From contig JAPDOI010000116.1 of the NCBI GenBank assembly GCA_029168955.1, positions 434,001-498,000 of the forward strand: DNA of 64,000 nt, written 5' to 3'. Source of the stretch: Aplectana chamaeleonis (taxonomy: Eukaryota; Nematoda; Chromadorea; Rhabditida; Cosmocercidae). Both the position numbers and the translations under genes were made by a program. The notes beneath the pieces are model-generated. The model searched no databases, was not told the DNA's origin, and was given only the letters and a program-made list of their open reading frames with translations. Positions 1 through 11,500 of the stretch are shown piece by piece. Every line of letters starts with the position of its first letter. Within the stretch, counting starts at the first letter, position 1.

Positions 1-268
1 AAAATAAACAGCTGATCGAGAGGGATTGATTAGTGCCACCGTAGAACATGTTTGTGATCTCTCCTTTGTTTTTCATACACAATCGCCTGTTTCCCTGGCG
101 GTAGACTTTTCGACATTATCCCTTCTATCACCTCTCAGTTTTAAAGATTGTCTGCCGTTCTAGAGTCAAATTTGTTGACCCTGTTATCATGTTTCCTCTA
201 CCCACTGCATTAGTTGAACCTGCACTTGCCCCCAGCATATGGTAGATGGTCAGAAACTACAGTTCACT

Positions 269-745
269 TAAAGACACAGTCCAACCTCAGAATTGGTTTC
301 TCGTTTTTCTGCCTATCTTGGAGAAAATTTCACGCTGATCACAATGGTGTCTCCAGAATCGCTCACAACTCACTACAAACGGAGTTACTCCTCAAACATT
401 TCGATCTTGAACGGCTAGAAGTTCGCGGACGAGTTGTCTCGAGCCTGTATTTTCTCGTTATTTGCAGCCATCTTTCTGCAGCAGGCCACAATATAAAGCG
501 AGACCGAAAACAAATTGAAGAACATAGGTTTCGAATAAAGTCATTCGCGCGTCTCTTCCCTATTGAGGTCGGAAACCTGCCAGTGGGCGTTACCCATTTT
601 TTCTTTCAAGGAGGCGTGGCCGACTTTTTCCTAGCTTTTTCTCGCTTATTTGAGCGAATTGAGATTTCGCGCTTGGCAGGGTTGCTATAGGCGGCGACCG
701 GACCATAATATCAAAAATTACCTCTGAGGTTGGACTGTGCCTTCA
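269..745. mobile_element. MITE family A, copy 1
   Basis: Terminal inverted repeats ACACAGTCCAACCTCAGA on the left and its complement, TCTGAGGTTGGACTGTG, on the right, about 475 bp apart. Further copies lie at 26001-26469 and 48502-48982 with the same internal sequence. No transposase frame is present, so this is a non-autonomous DNA element. It abuts a family B element with no spacer. Confidence 0.85.
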
Positions 746-1240
746 AAGGCAGTGTCCACGATAAAAATCGTTTTTCTGTTTTTTCCCCTATCTTGAAAAC
801 GGTCCCATGCTGATTCCAATAATCTCTCTGAAATCGTACACGACCTTCTGGGAACGGAGTTATGGACCCTCGAAAATTGAGCTAGAGAAGCATGGTGGAC
901 GAGTTTTCCGAGGCTTGTAACTTCCGTCTTCTGCCGTCGATGTATGCGAGCTGACCTGAGTAAAGAGAGAAGTCGAGAATGAAGGGAAGAACGGGGCCAA
1001 TAACCGGAAACCATCGCTCATCGCACGATTTCAAGCATTCATTCGTTCACGTCGGTGGGCGGTCAATGCGCTTTTGGGGTTTGCCTTGCGCTCAAAGTGG
1101 CAACTTTGGGCTATTTTTGGGCTCTTCCTTTCTCGTTTTCATGCGTTCTTTCGACGTTGACGTTACAATGTGCCCCTCCACTACCCATTCCTAGAGGAAT
1201 GTCAAACACTTTTTTTTTCATCGTGAACACTGCCTTTAAA
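744..1240. mobile_element. TIR element family B, copy 1
   Basis: Begins AAAGGCAGTGTCCACGAT and ends with the inverted form ATCGTGAACACTGCCTTT. Close copies are at 48981-49474 and 55005-55499. More distant members with the same termini but other interiors are at 22338-22857, 42124-42684 and 54452-55007. About 500 bp, non-coding, non-autonomous. Confidence 0.85.
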
Positions 1241-1264
1241 GAAGCAGACAATTTAGTACATGTT

Positions 1265-2690
1265 TTTCAGAACAAAGTCGGAAAAAAATAAATGTAGCGT
1301 TCTTAGGATAGAGAAAATTAAAGAATAGTGCTATTTATCCATTATTTATAGATTATATACAGCATTTCATTGTCAATGTCCGAATATTTTCCATAGATAC
1401 TATTTCAAACGTAAAGCCTCTCTCTCCTTTATAAGTCCGGGCAGAGCAAGCAGCTAAGCGGTCGGTCATGGCAAAAAAACAACTGTTATAGGGAGATTTC
1501 GACATGATTACTAGGGACCGTTTTTACCGCACCTCGACTATTAGAAAAACCATGTATGCGTAGTTGTAGGTTTGTAACACTACATACATATGTAAATGAT
1601 CTGTGCTCGGAGTTATCTCAAAGCCTCCGGGTATTCCAAAAAATACAATTTATTGCTTCGAGGAAAGTTCACTCATTAGGAAAGTTTCTGGGTGTTGAAT
1701 TTTTATCGGATTCGCCTAACGAGTTACAAATGTGGGCCATTTAGGCGCTGAACACGAATCTGGGGTCAGTTTGTTGCCAGGCTTAAGATTACTGTACTCA
1801 GGCGATTCTGAAAGCCCTGAGCCGCCTGTCAGTTCGGCTCGTGTTCCCTTTATCTCTGGGCCACTGCAGTTGCTGTACGGGCCACAGCTGTTGCTGTCCG
1901 GGCTCCTCCAGTTTGCACGGACGGCAACAGAAGTAGCTCGGATAGCAACAGCAGTCGCCCGGAAAATGGGGAAACACGAGCCAAACTGTCAGGCGGCTAG
2001 GGGTCGCGAATCGCCTGGGTAGATGAGGGTAGGCATAATGCTCTTTAGTTGACGTAACCTTTTTTGCTACTTTGAACAAAAAATGGACCTCAAATTCGTG
2101 TTCGGCGCCCCAAATGACACCCACAGAGAAATTATTAGTCAAATCTCAGACTTTGACCGAGCTACCATACATCCAGCGTTACATACCGTAGTCCAGGAAA
2201 AATCGATAAATGTACCACAGATTTGTGTTATGCAGCCCAAATAACCCCTACAGAAAAAGTTTGGGGCACTTTCATCTTAGCACTCTCGAAATCGTCAGAC
2301 CATGCATGGCCAGCAAAATTTTCCCCGTTTGAAACTTCGGACCAAATCAGATGAAATTCTTGCAAATATTGACAAATGGACCTCATAATTATAATCAGCA
2401 CCGAAAACAACGCCTAGAAAAATATTTGATCTCAACGCGAGATAATGTTTCAATGCTATAAAAATTGCATTTAGTGTAACCCTTTTTTCTACGCAGAGCT
2501 ATGAAAATGCCCTTTTTGGAAATCGCCTGTTTGTCTTTCAGGCATTTAGGATTTGGAAAGCGCGCTAGAAACGCTGTGTCCCATAGTTTCAACTATGAAA
2601 ACATGGTTTTATATAAGCTGTCGGCAAAGGTAAGGTAAGCCCAAGTAAGTTCAGTGTTCAACTCAGCTATTAGAGTATATCAAACGAATA
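1265..2690. repeat. Family R backbone, copy in block D1
   Basis: Alignable with 36718-39010 and 60750-63030 once the MITEs are removed. Shared landmarks in order are GGAACAAAGTCG, CATAGATNCT, a run around TATAAGTCCGGGCAGAGC, a GCTGAACACGAATCTGGGG box, its inverted form ATTCGTGTTCGGCGCCCC, and a tail reading ATGGTTTTATA followed by CTCGGCAAAGGTAAG. No long reading frame is kept, so the nature of the parent element is unknown. Confidence 0.75.
1798..2020. mobile_element. Foldback MITE family C, copy 1
   Basis: Near-perfect palindrome: the outer arms carry CTGTCAGTTCGGCTCGTG and its complement, and the inner arms carry GCAGTTGCTGTACGGGCC-like and GGATAGCAACAGCAGTC-like segments. Other copies are at 18713-18912 (inside an mks-6 intron), 45807-45946 and 50038-50259. 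Confidence 0.85.
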
Positions 2691-2739
2691 ATATCGATTT
2701 GAATATAGAACTTATGAAAAAAATCTGCAGTTCGCATCA

Positions 2740-3120
2740 TTAGACTATTCCATTCAGGGGAAGTGGTCCCGAGTGGAATTCGAATGGCAAAAAGCGGGAC
2801 AACTCGTCCATTTTTGTGTACAGTCGACACGAATCACACTGATACTTTGCCTTCCCTGTGGTGTGCTTGCGCAAACACGGGGCACGTAAGTTATAACACG
2901 TGTGCACCGAGCTTGCGCCAACACCCATTAAGGAATGATGCGAAGAACTTGAGAAATAGAAAAATGTGATTTTTTCCTCTGAAATTGAAAAGACAACAAA
3001 TTGGTGTCTGCGTTTTCCGAAATTGTAGAAAAAAACTAACTTAAAGGAATTCCCATATAAATCGGATTCGTATTTAGCACGTTTTAAGCTCAGTCCGAGC
3101 CAATGTTTCCGATTACCCAT
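2740..3120. repeat. Dispersed repeat with internal palindrome, copy 1
   Basis: Diverged copy of 45110-45580. Both share GGTCCCGAGTGGAATT, the phrase TTTTTGTGTACAGTCG, and an inner foldback of about 90 bp (here 2850-2940) centred on a GTTATAACA core with GCACCGAGC arms. Reading frames on both strands are broken differently in the two copies, which argues against coding. Confidence 0.7.
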
Positions 3121-3144
3121 AAAAAAATTTTATTCGTGGTTGTT

Positions 3145-3610
3145 TTACACACCTCCTGCCCTCAACCCACCAAAATGACAATGTCAGCGTTCTTGCGATA
3201 AGATTCTAATTCCAGAACATTTGATTTCATAATTTTTTTCTGAATGTCCTTAGTACTTTTTGCAATATTTATTATCTAATTTTTGATAGTTCAGAGATTA
3301 ATTTTCTATCAAAAATTCATATATATCATTAAACAATTTCATAAATATTGTCATTTTACCGTGTGGTAATTTGAATGCACTTTGAATCTAATGACTTTGA
3401 AAATCATTCTACCAATAGTGTAGGAATAGCTGTATTATGTTTACTTCTTCATATGCATCTTCACCTTCTTTGAATCTCATTGAGTCTCTTAGGAGTCATA
3501 ACATCCACCTTTAGCGTTCCTTGATCTCAACAAAGCTTTTGCTGTGTAACCACATTCCACCCAGTATCAAATCGTCTTTTATTAGGAAAATTGAGGGAAA
3601 AAACCCTTAT
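3145..3610. repeat. Unoccupied copy of the Tc3-like target repeat
   Basis: Matches 32190-32604 joined directly to 34203-34386. Shared text includes CTAATGACTTTGAAAA, CATATGCATCTTCACCTTCT and CATTCCACCCAGTATCAAAT. At the site where the 1594-bp transposon sits in the other copy, this copy simply reads CCAATAGTGTAGGAATAG. It is a natural empty site that fixes the ends of that transposon. Confidence 0.8.
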
Positions 3611-5340
3611 ATATGTAAGTGGAATTATAAAAATTGTAGATTCGTTGTAACTTTGTGTTATGTGCAACACCAGTAGTTGCTTGTATTAGGATTATGTGAG
3701 AGTCAATTTGAAATTCCATTATAAACCAAAATATCAAGGTTTAAAACATCTGAAATTGAAAAATTGAGTTTTTTCGGAAATTTAAGTTTTAAGTTACGAA
3801 TAGCGAGTGAACAGGGGTCATTGAAGGGTATAAAGGAGGATAGAGTGAAGGCAAATCCGTTGATTCATAGAAGGAAAGATCAGCGATAGAACCAAATTTT
3901 AAACGCTGATTTGATTAATTGGGGTATAGAGTCAATAAACAGCTATACCACTACAGTTCCAGAGCAGTCGAGTGCTAAGATGTTTAGGAGGAATTAACAA
4001 ATAAGGAAAGTAAAAGTGCGTTAAGAAGTAATAAAAAAAGCTTGTAAGTTCGGTTCTTGAATAATTGTTCTGATTTTCACCTAAAATTTATATCGCTGTG
4101 GGAGAAAAAAATCAGATTAATGTACATATGGAGGTTTGGGATTGAAAATTTAAACCCTGCGCTAAATCCGATAATGATTATGACTCTTAGAGAGGGAAAG
4201 CATATAACGATCTCACTGAATTGATAAGCATGTAGATTTATTTGAACATGTAGAGGCGGGTCCGTTTTTTTCGTAATTTATCTCCTTTGGAGGCCTTATT
4301 TTCCTTGGGTGTTCTGGCCGAGGAATAGTCGAGAAATAGTCAATTTCGTTTCGTATCGGCTCTTGTGGGCAGTATCTCGGTTTTTGCTCGGCGAAAATTC
4401 TCACAATCAGGAATGTCCCTCTCTTATCATTTATATTTACAGATGAGCTGAAAATGGGAATGAGACGACTTTGAATCAGGATAAAAACAAAGGACGATGC
4501 GTAATAGGCTGCCTGAGACGGAGCAGGAACGAGAGCTTATCGGACAGAGGGGTTCCTACCTGAAATATTGTATGGACGCTCATCTCTCGGTTATTATGAT
4601 ACAATGTTGGTGCAATGTTTGCCTTTGAACATAAACAGTTGATGAGACGGTGTTTTGCATTGCATAAGAGGCATAGAGAATGTATTTAGGTTCTTATTGG
4701 TGACAAGAGAATGGCATGTTTCAGGAAATGCAATGTGACTAAGCAACTAGACAATGCCAGCTCCTCTTATACCCCTTATAAACCGCGGAAATAGACCTCC
4801 ACTTGGGTCATGAGCTGATATATGCATCCTCATAAAAGAGAGGCTCTGTATTAGTTCAAGATAAAAATTTTTTTACTTTTTGCAACACTCAAAAACAATC
4901 TGTTGGATTTTTGGGAAGGTCATTGTTTGCTTGAGATGTCGATGTTGGACACTGTTTCTGAAAATGATTACCTGTGGTACTGCATTAATGGGGAAGGGGG
5001 TGTTATGCTGAGAGGTGTTGACACCTCTGGTATTGCTTAGTGTTTGGTGTGCATAGAGGGCGTGGACGGGTCAGGTGCAACAGTTATTACCTGGAGAACA
5101 CGTCTACAATCTTTCTCATAGTATTGCTTACATTGCTTTCGATTCCTCGTACTTGCTGAATTCAGCGGGTATGAACCTTAATTTCAAATACCTTCCATTA
5201 TATAACTGCATTTAGTCATTGTTCCTCAGTTACATAAATACTAGTGTTATAAAATATTTATTGTTAGAGGCTGCAAAAAGGAGAAAAACCAAAAGTTTCC
5301 AAAAATTTTTCGAAAACTTGAAAACTTCGGAAAAACTTCC
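3611..5340. other. AT-rich spacer, no gene recognised
   Basis: No repeat shared with the rest of the window stands out here. One minus-strand frame of 63 codons (4404-4213) has a composition that could be an exon, but I found no partner exons in phase and no recognisable domain. Confidence 0.5.
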
Positions 5341-5347
5341 TCCTTCT

Positions 5348-5383
5348 GGTGACGTTTCGGTGCGTAGCACCTTCTTCGGACCT
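5348..5383 (-). ncRNA. Minimal hammerhead-ribozyme-like motif
   Basis: On the minus strand the order is GGU, CCGAAGA, A, GGUGC-UAC-GCACC, GAAAC, GUC, ACC. This matches the type I hammerhead layout: a short stem I (GGU/ACC), first core box, perfect 5-bp stem II, GAAA box, and a very short stem III ending at GUC, the cleavage triplet. The first box differs from CUGAUGA at U4 (C, normally conserved) and at the variable position 7 (A). Hammerheads with a tiny stem III are known from Penelope-like retroelements and retrozymes. No reverse transcriptase lies nearby. Activity is doubtful because of the U4 change. Confidence 0.45.
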
Positions 5384-5670
5384 GAATTCAAATCATTATG
5401 TTACGATGAGTCCGGACGTGTTGACTGAAGACTAGCCTTCGTGCTCAGCTGATGGAGCTGAGCCAAAACACTCCGATGTTGAAAAGTAGGTCATACCTCA
5501 CCTGGGATAACAATAATATGTATAATATTTCATCACACAAAAAGTTATGGACAAGGAGGTAACTGAAATATTATCTTTCCTGATTCTCCGCATCAAATAA
5601 TGCATGAATACATTTTTTAAAATTCTTTATTTTTATTAAAATTTTTCTTGCAAACCTAGCAGGAAAGAGA

Positions 5671-5713
5671 TTGCACAACGCGTTGTGTAACTTGCACAAC
5701 GCGTTGTGTTTAC
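5671..5713. repeat. Tandem pair of a perfect palindrome
   Basis: TTGCACAACGCGTTGTGTAA is followed at once by a second copy with the same CACAACGCGTTGTG core. Each unit is self-complementary around ACGCGT. Confidence 0.85.
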
Positions 5714-6830
5714 CACGACGAATTGAGACGCATTCCCTGAATTTATTGCGAAAAAGACAAAACTACTACGAATGTCATTCTCGAAAATATGCAACTAAAA
5801 AATTTTATTTGCAGCTGTTACTTAGTGAAGCAGGTTGCATTTATAAGTGTACCGCGTTTTATATTTAGAGTTAATGTCAGAACTACATCCATAAAAACAA
5901 TCTGAAGACTAAGAAACTAAATTCACGGTGTACGAATTCACGCTGAAGAGACGGTTTCTAATGATATGTAGGCTTCTGGGGTCATTTTCAAAGTAGATTT
6001 CAAGAACTACATCCAACATGGACGTTGGCTTCTCCGCTTAAAGTTTCTAGGTCAGTATTTTCAGATTTTGGCATGTTTAGCATTTTATTGGTTACATTCG
6101 GATCCTCTTGAGAGAGTGAGTGAGAGACATTCCAATATCTTGAATGAAGAATTACTTCTGAGGTGCTGATAACCTATTCAATATTTATTTATAGGCTCAC
6201 ATACGCTCTGTACCAAGTTTCGGTATATAAATTAGAGTCCTAGGCGGTAATTTTGGATGCTCTTCTGAGAAAACAAGATGGTCGGTATATAAATTAGAGT
6301 TGTTTAATTTCACTTCTAAAACCTATTTTTCGAAAACTCATATCAAATAATTTTTTCGTAGAACTCACTGTTACTAGCTTAAATCGAATTACCTCCTAAA
6401 TATCATGTATCTAACTATGTGTTAAGTCGTTGGCGGACTTTTGCGCGTGAATTATGTTGGGGGGAAGTAAATGCGGAATGTGCATTTGACACGACGCCTG
6501 CTCTTTTTTTCAGAATCAACTGGTTATTTTTTAGTACTATTTATCCTGTCGTTTTTTTTAAATGCTTCTTGAAATCAATTGAACCTTAAAGATTGAGAAC
6601 AGTAGCTAAAAAATGCCTATTTGGTTGAAATGCTGGGCACAGGGGGTATTTTTCCTGTTTCCCTCAGTATTTCCTTTATTGGGTCCCTCTGGATTTTTTC
6701 CAAATCGTGTATTTTATTTATACGTGTACTGTTTTTGAATATCGTATCTTGAGATCGAAGTAATTATATGGAATTTTCAAATGGCACTTAGTGACTCATA
6801 CCTTCAATTGACGACAATGCTAGGGTGACA
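5714..6830. other. AT-rich spacer, no gene recognised
   Basis: Contains a short direct repeat GTATATAAATTAGAGT (near 6222 and 6284) and nothing else I can name. Confidence 0.5.
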
Positions 6831-7064
6831 TACAGGCCATAAAACGGCCAAAGTCTCACCGTCGACTGCGTACCACGCGCTGCGCGACCGCGCGCGCGTT
6901 GTAAGCGAACGAGTTTTGGCAACCGCGCGACGTTCCGGCCGCCGCGCAGCGGCCGAAACTCATCACGCGGCGCCCAGCAAAACTTGTTCGCTTCCGACGC
7001 GCGTGGGGTCTCCCAGCTCGTGGTACCCAGTCGACGGTGAGGCTTTGGCCGTTTTATGGCCTAT
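6831..7064. mobile_element. Foldback MITE family D
   Basis: Inverted arms GGCCATAAAACGGCCAAAG and CTTTGGCCGTTTTATGGCC, continued inward by CACCGTCGACTG and CAGTCGACGGTG. TA dinucleotides flank it. The interior is GC-rich (GCGCGACCGCGCGCG). Short frames across the palindrome are structural by-products. Confidence 0.8.
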
Positions 7065-7194
7065 ATGTTCTCTGGGGAATACCGTCGTCATAAGTGGATA
7101 AAACTCCAGGTAGAAATCAACTGTGTTCCCAATTGCTGTTATTTTGTGGCTCTTCATAGTTACGCTCTGATTCCTAGCCCGGGGATTACTATGA

Positions 7195-7480
7195 GAAAAC
7201 TCACTGCGAACATACTTCGAACCTGCTGCGTCCACAAAGTGCCTGAAACCTACCTCGAACTCTGCCGCGAACATCACGACTCATGATGTTCTTTATTATT
7301 AACTTTGGCGCTGTTGCGCGCCTGCCACCAACGCGAACTTACCTCGAACCTGCCGCGCAGCGAAAACGCCGAAACCTACCTCGAACCTGCCTGGAACACC
7401 TCGGCTCTTATTGTTCTTTTAGTATTGACTTAGACATTGCTGCGAGCCTGCCTCGAAATTGCCGCCAACCTACCGCAATG
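7195..7480. repeat. Degenerate tandem repeat, CTCGAACCTGCC type
   Basis: Phrases of the form CGAAACCTACCTCGAACCTG recur at uneven spacing of roughly 30-60 bp, together with GCCGCGAAC or GCCGCCAAC. The decay looks old. Comparable in style to 40370-40625 but with a different unit. Confidence 0.6.
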
Positions 7481-8072
7481 CATCTCTCTGGCGCGAATTT
7501 TATCTCATCTTTGTTACTCGATAATATAGGTGGAGAATAAGGGAAGAACAGTTTATACATTAATAACGAATAACAAGACAGATAATATATACTAACGAAT
7601 TAGAAGACGGATAATATATCCCGTGACTACGGCAGTACTAAGACCTGTAGATTTTTGATCAAAATCGAAGCTAACACTCGCGTGGTTTGTTGTCAGAAGT
7701 ACAGTAGAAGGCAAATGTATTTCAACATTCAGAGAAGTTCAGTATTCCGCGAATGTCTGGACTACAGTGATACGTTGACTCGTAATATTCCAAGGCTCAA
7801 TATAGCATCAAACTCTGCGTGAAGCTCCTCTTTCAGGTTGGCATTTGAAGCTCTGAGAGGATCGTAAAAAATTCTTTATGAAGATCATCGAATGGCTAAT
7901 CAATGGTTAAACTTTGCGCTAAGACAGAAGCCGTACCGCAAAAATAGTAATAAATAAAAATTGAAAAAATAAGGCGCCTAGTTCGCGTGTAATAGTAGAT
8001 CAAAACTGGTCAACACATCTTGGATCAATGTTTGATTCGACTCAAGCAATAATACCGTAACCATGAACATTT
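7481..8072. other. Spacer between repeats, no gene recognised
   Basis: Low-complexity AT-rich sequence with a short direct repeat (GAATAACAAGACAGATAATATATACTAACG followed by a near copy). No exon-like segment connects it to the gene downstream on the minus strand. Confidence 0.4.
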
Positions 8073-8469
8073 GCCGCATTCGGTGCGTGTCGGATATGCA
8101 TTTAATTAGGAGACAGCGGTTTCGAGCTCATTCAGGAAACGTGGTGCGTGGGTAGCTACATATGTGCTCCTTTTGCTTTTCAAATTCTATAAACGTGCTC
8201 AAAAAAAGTAACTGTTCTATGCGTGCTTGGCATTGAATTACATGACAAAAAGAATTTCTAAAAAAAGTAAGTATAGGGTTGGTGTATTGCTACGATGACG
8301 GTGGATCCCTGTAGCACGTGCTCCCGCTATTAAATTTTGCAATATGTTCTCCTGTGTTGAACTTCATCAGCATTTGTTGCAGTTTGGAGCACATACTCGC
8401 TTGACAGAGCTTTTTTTTGTTGTGGTCATTCGATTTGAACGCATATTCAGCACGCATTGAATGCGGCGA
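8073..8469. mobile_element. MITE family E, diverged copy
   Basis: Left end GCCGCATTCGGTGCGTGTC and right end GCACGCATTGAATGCGGC are inverted versions of each other and match the termini of 38021-38611 and 62039-62627. It keeps the internal AGCACGTGCTCC box. Its right end lies about 40 bp beyond the stop codon of the SET gene, so it may contribute to that gene's 3' untranslated region. Confidence 0.65.
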
Positions 8470-8508
8470 TTTTTTGAGAATGTGTATTATCAGTAACCAA
8501 GATATTGT

Positions 8509-11500
8509 TCAAGAGACATGCTTTTCTATTATGTTCAGAAGCATTTTGATGTTAAGAGATCGCTTCTGAACAATTTCGTTAAACATTTCCCGTTTACATA
8601 CGGGGAAATAGAAGAACGCTATTTTCATAGGCCTAATGACTTCCAAAAGGTTTTGTTGTCGATACTCATCTGCTGCTTGCTCTTTCTATAACAGATTTTG
8701 ATTTAATCAAGTTTTCAAAGTTTGAACACAATAAGTAATTTCTTACCACGATTCTCCATTCCTTAGACTTTTCTGAAAACAACAGACAGTTGCCGTAGTT
8801 ACCTTCATCAATCTCGTAAAGATAACTTCCGAAAAGTAGAACAGTAACTGAGCTGTTGTTTTCGGTCTCTTTGAGTAGGAGTACAACAGGACGTTTCCTC
8901 TCGTATGCGTCCACCTTAGCTCTTAGAATAACTTTCATTAGGCTACTCGCATTTTTGGGGAAGAGGATGTCCGTGTCTTTGAAAGTGTCCTGAATTCTTG
9001 AATACATATTCAGGATATTGTTGAAATTTTCAAAATAATTTACCTTGCACTTAAGAAGTACTTCACGGCCATTCTTATACGCATCTAATCCACATTTGAA
9101 CCTCCTATCGTCGAGGATAAGGGAATTACCAGTTTTCCTCATGAGCGAGGTAAGCACTTTAGGTGCATTAACTGAATTTCTAGAATGGGTTTGCAGTGCG
9201 TCTTGTGATATGCTGTCATTATCGTTCGGACCAATATTCGCCGTTTCTGTAGGCCAGTCACGGAGGGCGACAGTTGATTCTATAATATGAACTTAAGAAA
9301 TTGAATATTTCTTGTTAATTTAGTTGTTATAAGTTGTTCAATATACTTATTTTAGGACTCGTTGGGGGTACCACAATTTAACCTATAGGCTTTTAATCGA
9401 TCAATGATATGTGTTGCTAGCATTGACTACTACATGGTAACAGAATTTTGTTCTCTGACGAAAACTTTGACCAATTCAATTTATCCTTTTTCGTTAAAGC
9501 GACCCCAGGTCGCTGTTTAGTACGCTCGAACGACTTGTGAGAAGGTAGAGGGAGGGGTAGAGGTTGAGATTTTTACATCTGCAGCTTACCAGGATTGTCG
9601 CATTGTTCGCAAATACAACGACTATGGATATTTTCATCGAACTGTCTCCCGTAGTTCCACAACAGCTGTTGACCCTCCTGAAAAAAATATGTGGAAAAAT
9701 CAATTATGTAGAGCCGATGACAGTTGGATGAGTTAAAACCCAGTTTGGTGGAGATGTATCGGAACTCCTTAAAAAATTATTATTAATAAAATGTATTTTG
9801 TTGTTGAAAATATGGTGTCGCACTTACTTTGTTCAAAATAAAATTATCGATTCAGAGTTGTTTTTATGCGTTCAGATATTTAAAACAATAAGGGTTTCTT
9901 GTTACATGATTTATCAGTTCGGCTGCGGTTAAATTCTGTTTTTTTAGGTTCTCAAAAAAAAGTTTTTTTTTCAAAAACAAAATTATATTTCCATAAACAA
10001 AAGTTGGAAGCAGGTGAAGTTTGAATACCTGTATGCGGGTTTGATATTTTGGTGTATCCCTTGTGTCCACCGTGAGAGTTTAGAGTGAGATTTTTTACGG
10101 GACTCTTTTTCGAGTAGAAGCTAACTGAATTTCTTTGATTGCATAAAGGGCATACCTCGATATTTTTAGTCGCTTTAAAAGCGGTCAACACTGTTGTCTG
10201 TGTTTTAGAGTATCTCTTCACAACTTGCTCCATCTTGAGGTTCGGATGGTGTCGGCTGTGATTTATAAGCCTTCCTAGAATAATGGATCCTTTGTAGATG
10301 GGCTGATGCCCGAGGATAGTGAGCTTCTCATATCCCCGTTCAGCCGAGGTACTAAAATGGACAAAGTTGCATTGCGTTTTAGAACCACCGACAACGTTTT
10401 TGGAAAATAGTGGTGAGCATTCAGCATGAACCAACCAAAAATATCCGCCTCATAGTTCCCTAGTTTCCTCATTTCATCTGCGGACGTTTTCTTCGAAAGG
10501 TCGTCCATGAATGCCTGAGTAACGACGACTCCCCTAAAATTGATAAATACGTAAGGTAGACTAGATTCCGTTTCTGATATGCTACTGAGATAAAGTATAC
10601 CTTACCGGTAATCGCATACAATAGATCCCTGTAGAATGTGGACCTTTGCGAAGACACCCCGACCTTCAATCGACGGTATATCCCTGATTTGAAGCCAATT
10701 GAAGTTCTGAATTAATAGGAGACTTGTATTTCTGTTTTGTTGTGAATTAATGCATAGTGTACCTGAATGGGTTTGGCCGTTCTTCGGATGTCGAAGCCAG
10801 TAATTTCATACTCATTCCTGAAAGATACTAAGCCTCCATCGTAGGGGCGATTGTTAAACTCCCTAAAGTTCTCCGTTATGCTTTTTCGGCATTCAGGTTG
10901 GAATTTTGGTTTTGGTTCTGTTGTGGATTGTCCTAAAATTGATGGATTCTGGTCTTCATCAGCTTTAGTTATGCATAAATAATCACCTTTTCGTGCAGAT
11001 AGCATAGACGGTTTCGTTTTCTTCAGCTGACGTGGGCTGTCCTTTTCTTCTTCTTCGATTCCTCCATAATCTTGAAGTAAATTTTCCACTGATTCGACAT
11101 CAGCGTCGGAAAACTCTTCGAGACTTTCTATATCCGAGGATTCAGAATCATTCTCGGATTCAACTGTTGAGACATCCAACGTTTTGGGTTCCTGTCCTCT
11201 ATCCCTCAAATCAACATGGACTCTGAATATAAGGTAAACTTATACCCATAAAGTTATAAAACCCTCATTCCCTTGTAGTACAACAGTACCTTCGAATTAT
11301 CCTTTCAGATCTTCTCTGCTTTGGAGCAGTCTTTGAGGAGGTTTTTATGGGTTCAACCTTGGTGACCGATGTTTTGGTAGACCGATATTTGGTGGTTCGC
11401 GTTGTAGTGGAGATAGAATGGACTCCGTCACTGTTCAGAGAACATTCCTCATCTCCACTTTCAACATCGCTCGATTCCCCTTTGTCCAGTTCGGCTGGAC

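Larger units (their letters stand above)
1..2697. repeat. Duplicated block D1, copy 1
   Basis: Nearly identical to 48235-50937, with scattered single-base differences and small indels. Similarity is already present at the first base of the window, so the block probably begins upstream, and it ends after ATATCGA. The block is composite: a family A MITE (269-745), a family B element (744-1240), then a backbone from about 1265 that is shared with block D2 (36573-39932) and carries a family C foldback (1798-2020). Reading frames inside it are short and not conserved as proteins. I see no gene in it. Confidence 0.95.

Noticed and set aside
214..690. Plus-strand frame of 158 codons in block D1
   Set aside because: It is a translation of MITE family A; the copy at 48448 is interrupted earlier and the copy at 26001 lacks it.
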